Positions 5,896-8,438 of a stretch of DNA of 8,438 bases are shown here, one piece after another (position 1 is the stretch's first letter; each line of letters opens with the position of its first letter). The position numbers and the translations under genes are program-made. The notes under the pieces were generated by a model. That model was not told the origin of the DNA and made no database searches. It saw nothing but the letters and a program-made list of their open reading frames with translations. The stretch covers positions 5,981 to 14,418 of the forward strand of contig NYVB01000039.1 of the NCBI GenBank assembly GCA_002684315.1, in the 5' to 3' direction. Source of the DNA: Planctomycetaceae bacterium. Its GTDB lineage: Bacteria; Planctomycetota; Phycisphaerae; Phycisphaerales; SM1A02.

Positions 5896-8438
5896 TCACT
5901 CGGCGTACTGGTCCATACCTTCGCAGCTGCAGACGAGATTTCGATCTCCGTAGGGATTGTCGACTCGCGCCACATGCGTCCAGAATTTTCCGTCCCGAAG
6001 CCATTCCGTCGGCCATGCCGCCTTTCTTCTGGTGTACGGGTGCGTCCATTCATCCGATCCGATCATTCCGACGGTGTGCGGAGCGTTCTTGAGGACGTTG
6101 TCTTCAGAGTCGGCTCGCCCCTCTTCGATCTCACGAATCTCCTCACGAATCAGAATCATGGCTTCACAGAAGCGGTCGAGTTCCTCACGAGATTCGCTTT
6201 CGGTCGGCTCGATCATCAAGGTTCCCGGCACCGGCCAGCTCATGGTCGGTGCATGGAAGCCGTAGTCCATGAGTCGTTTGGCGACGTCGTCGATCTTGAT
6301 GCCTGCGGACTTGTCGAACATCCTGCAGTCGAGGATGAACTCATGCGCACAGCGTCCGTTGGAGTTCGTGAACAGGATCTCGTAGTGACCGGACAATCGT
6401 TCCGCCATGTAGTTGGCGTTGAGAATCGCGATCTCACTCGCCTGCTTAAGCGCGTTCGCCCCCATGCATGCGATGTACATCCATGAGATCGGAAGAATCA
6501 TGGGTGACCCGTAGGGGGCCGCCGAGACCGGACCGATCGCGTGTTCTCCGGCGGTATCGGGTGTGATGATCGGGTGGCTGGGCAGGAAGGGAGCCAGTGC
6601 GCCGGTCACGCCGATCGGTCCCATGCCGGGGCCACCACCACCGTGGGGGATGCAGAACGTCTTGTGCAGATTCAAGTGACAGACATCCGCACCGAGTTCT
6701 CCCGGTCTGGTGAGTCCGACTTGTGCGTTCATGTTCGCGCCGTCCATGTAGACCATGCCACCCGCCTCATGAATCAGTCCGCAGATCTCCTGGACATGCT
6801 CTTCGAAGACGCCGTGGGTCGAGGGATAGGTGATCATCATCGCGGCGAGTTCATCTCCGCAGTCGAGAATTCTCGCTCGAAGATCCTCGATCATGATGTC
6901 GCCTCGTTCATCGCATTTGACGGGAACGACCTCCATGCCCGCGATGATCGCCGACGCGGGATTCGTTCCGTGCGCCGAGATCGGGATGATGCACTTCTTC
7001 CTGGTGTCTTCGTTTCGCGAGGCATGATACGCCGCGATGACCATGAGGCCCGCGTATTCACCCTGCGAACCCGCGTTCGGCTGGAGACACACCGTTTCGA
7101 AACCGGTGATGTCCGCGAGCCACGCCTCCAGTTGTTCGAAAAGCTTGGCGTAGCCCTCCGCCTGTTCCGTGGGAGCGAATGGATGCATGTCACTGAACGC
7201 GGGCCAGGTGACCGGCGCCATCTCGGATGCGGCATTCAATTTCATGGTGCACGATCCCAGGGGGATCATGGAATGAGCCAGTGACAGGTCACGCGATTGA
7301 AGTTTGGTGACGTAGCGAAGGAGTTCGGTTTCCGAACGGTGTGAATTGAAGACCTTGTGGGTCATGTATCCGCTGTGGCGTTCGAATTCACCCAGATGTT
7401 CCACGTTGGTGACGAGTCCTTCGGGAGTGATCGCATCGCCTCCGGAACCCGCGCCGAAGACACGAAGCAGTGCGCTCAGATCATCGGTGTTCGTCGTTTC
7501 ATCGATCGTCATGCCGAGTGAATCCGGATCATCGGTTCGGAGATTGACTCTCTGATCGCGTGCGGCCACGAGAATCTTCGATCTCTGTTCGGTGGATTTC
7601 ATGGGCACTCGGATCGTGTCGAACACTGGATTCGTGCCGATGTCGAATCCCATGTCTCGCAGTGCCGCCGCGATGCCGGTCGTCATCCTGTGGATGCGTG
7701 ATGCGATCGCGCGGAGTCCTTCGGGTCCGTGGTAGACGCCATACATCGAAGCGACGATCGCAAGCAGAACCTGCGCGGTGCAGATGTTGCTGGTCGCCTT
7801 GTCACGCCTGATGTGCTGTTCGCGCGTTTGGATCGCCATGCGCAGTGCCAGGTCGCCCTGGGCATCCTTCGAGACCCCGATCAATCTGCCGGGCATCTTT
7901 CGAACGAGTGCTTCGCTGCATGCGAGGAACGCCGCGTGGGGGCCGCCGTAGCCCATGGGAACACCGAAGCGCTGGGTGGATCCGACCGCGATGTCGGCAC
8001 CCCATTCGCCCGGAGGCACCAGCAGACACAGGGACATCGGATCAGCTGCGGCGACGACCAGCGTGCCTTCTGCAGCTGCCGACTCCGCAAGCGACTTGTG
8101 GTTTCGGATCATGCCATCGGTGCCCGGGTACTGGACCAGGACACCCGCCCACTGGCAGCTCTCGGCATCGAAGTCATCGATCTCGCCGATGGTCAGTCGC
8201 ACACCGAGTCCCGAGGCGCGTGTCTTCATGACCTCGATCGTCTGCGGGTGGCAGTCCGAGGCCACGAAGAAGTCCATTCTGTTTCGTCGGTGCTGTGCGA
8301 TGCACATCGCCATCGCTTCCGCCGCCGCTGTGCCCTCGTCGAGAAGTGAGGCGCCCGCGATGGGAAGTGCGGTCAGGTCGCAGATCATCGTCTGGAAATT
8401 GAGAAGTGCTTCGAGCCTTCCCTGTGAGAGTTCCGCCT
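5896..8438 (-). CDS. gcvP: Glycine dehydrogenase (decarboxylating), P-protein of the glycine cleavage system (N-terminus off window)
   Basis: The P-protein decarboxylates glycine with pyridoxal phosphate and transfers the aminomethyl group to lipoylated GcvH. The 846 visible residues form one continuous polypeptide containing both halves, that is the fused (not GcvPA/GcvPB split) type. The reading frame is open to the right edge, entering at [17 protein letters not shown], a conserved stretch of the N-terminal half, so roughly 100-120 residues are missing. Visible signatures are [53 protein letters not shown] and the PLP-lysine site HLNLHKTF followed by [10 protein letters not shown], with the Lys codon at 6661-6663. 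The C-terminus ends in [18 protein letters not shown], as usual. No gcvT or gcvH is in the window; they may lie upstream beyond the right edge. No frameshift or missing key residue is seen. Confidence 0.97.
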   Translation of the reverse strand, partial: AELSQGRLEALLNFQTMICDLTALPIAGASLLDEGTAAAEAMAMCIAQHRRNRMDFFVASDCHPQTIEVMKTRASGLGVRLTIGEIDDFDAESCQWAGVLVQYPGTDGMIRNHKSLAESAAAEGTLVVAAADPMSLCLLVPPGEWGADIAVGSTQRFGVPMGYGGPHAAFLACSEALVRKMPGRLIGVSKDAQGDLALRMAIQTREQHIRRDKATSNICTAQVLLAIVASMYGVYHGPEGLRAIASRIHRMTTGIAAALRDMGFDIGTNPVFDTIRVPMKSTEQRSKILVAARDQRVNLRTDDPDSLGMTIDETTNTDDLSALLRVFGAGSGGDAITPEGLVTNVEHLGEFERHSGYMTHKVFNSHRSETELLRYVTKLQSRDLSLAHSMIPLGSCTMKLNAASEMAPVTWPAFSDMHPFAPTEQAEGYAKLFEQLEAWLADITGFETVCLQPNAGSQGEYAGLMVIAAYHASRNEDTRKKCIIPISAHGTNPASAIIAGMEVVPVKCDERGDIMIEDLRARILDCGDELAAMMITYPSTHGVFEEHVQEICGLIHEAGGMVYMDGANMNAQVGLTRPGELGADVCHLNLHKTFCIPHGGGGPGMGPIGVTGALAPFLPSHPIITPDTAGEHAIGPVSAAPYGSPMILPISWMYIACMGANALKQASEIAILNANYMAERLSGHYEILFTNSNGRCAHEFILDCRMFDKSAGIKIDDVAKRLMDYGFHAPTMSWPVPGTLMIEPTESESREELDRFCEAMILIREEIREIEEGRADSEDNVLKNAPHTVGMIGSDEWTHPYTRRKAAWPTEWLRDGKFWTHVARVDNPYGDRNLVCSCEGMDQYAE

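Noticed and set aside
6541..7284. Plus-strand open frame of 247 codons inside gcvP
   Set aside because: It lies antisense to the highly conserved PLP-site half of GcvP, its protein has no recognisable domain, and GC-rich codon use commonly opens the opposite frame.
7729..8349. Plus-strand open frame of 206 codons inside gcvP
   Set aside because: It is antisense to a conserved part of GcvP, and its Arg/His-rich sequence is typical of a shadow frame.

Overview
The window carries seven protein-coding genes, all but one (mgtE) on the minus strand, in a moderately high-GC bacterial background. I see no mobile element, CRISPR array, tRNA or rRNA. The gene set and the weak or absent Shine-Dalgarno sequences at several starts suggest a bacterium of the Planctomycetota, perhaps the Phycisphaerae. 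That placement is an inference from protein style and was not tested.

Left third (1-2193, minus strand): eboD (a sugar-phosphate-cyclase / 3-dehydroquinate-synthase-like enzyme), a 99-residue protein of unknown function, and eboB (a TatD-type metal-dependent hydrolase cut by the left edge) run in that transcriptional order. Together they form part of an ebo cluster. In cyanobacteria this cluster is needed to move the scytonemin monomer to the periplasm, in Pseudomonas fluorescens it is linked to nematode repellence (EDB), and in eustigmatophyte plastids it was acquired from bacteria. Its chemistry is unsolved. The remaining ebo genes (eboA, C, E, F) are not visible and, if present, would lie beyond the left edge or elsewhere.

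Middle (2194-4845): a roughly 300-base non-coding stretch rich in inverted repeats separates eboD from a TrmH/SpoU-type RNA 2'-O-methyltransferase gene. That gene is divergent from mgtE, a complete Mg2+ channel/transporter gene. The gap between the two starts is very small. mgtE has no room for a Mg2+ riboswitch leader and has a layout compatible with a leaderless mRNA.

Right half (4827-8438, minus strand): a six-TM membrane protein built of three copies of a YrhK-like two-helix unit lies 34 bases downstream of gcvP, the PLP-dependent glycine decarboxylase, whose N-terminus is off the right edge. The membrane-protein gene overlaps the 3' end of mgtE tail to tail. gcvP, mgtE and the methyltransferase are ordinary housekeeping genes. 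The parts that merit a second look are the ebo segment with its small unknown protein, the structured region upstream of eboD, the repeated TACACT-N7-ATG start layout, and the triple-repeat membrane protein.
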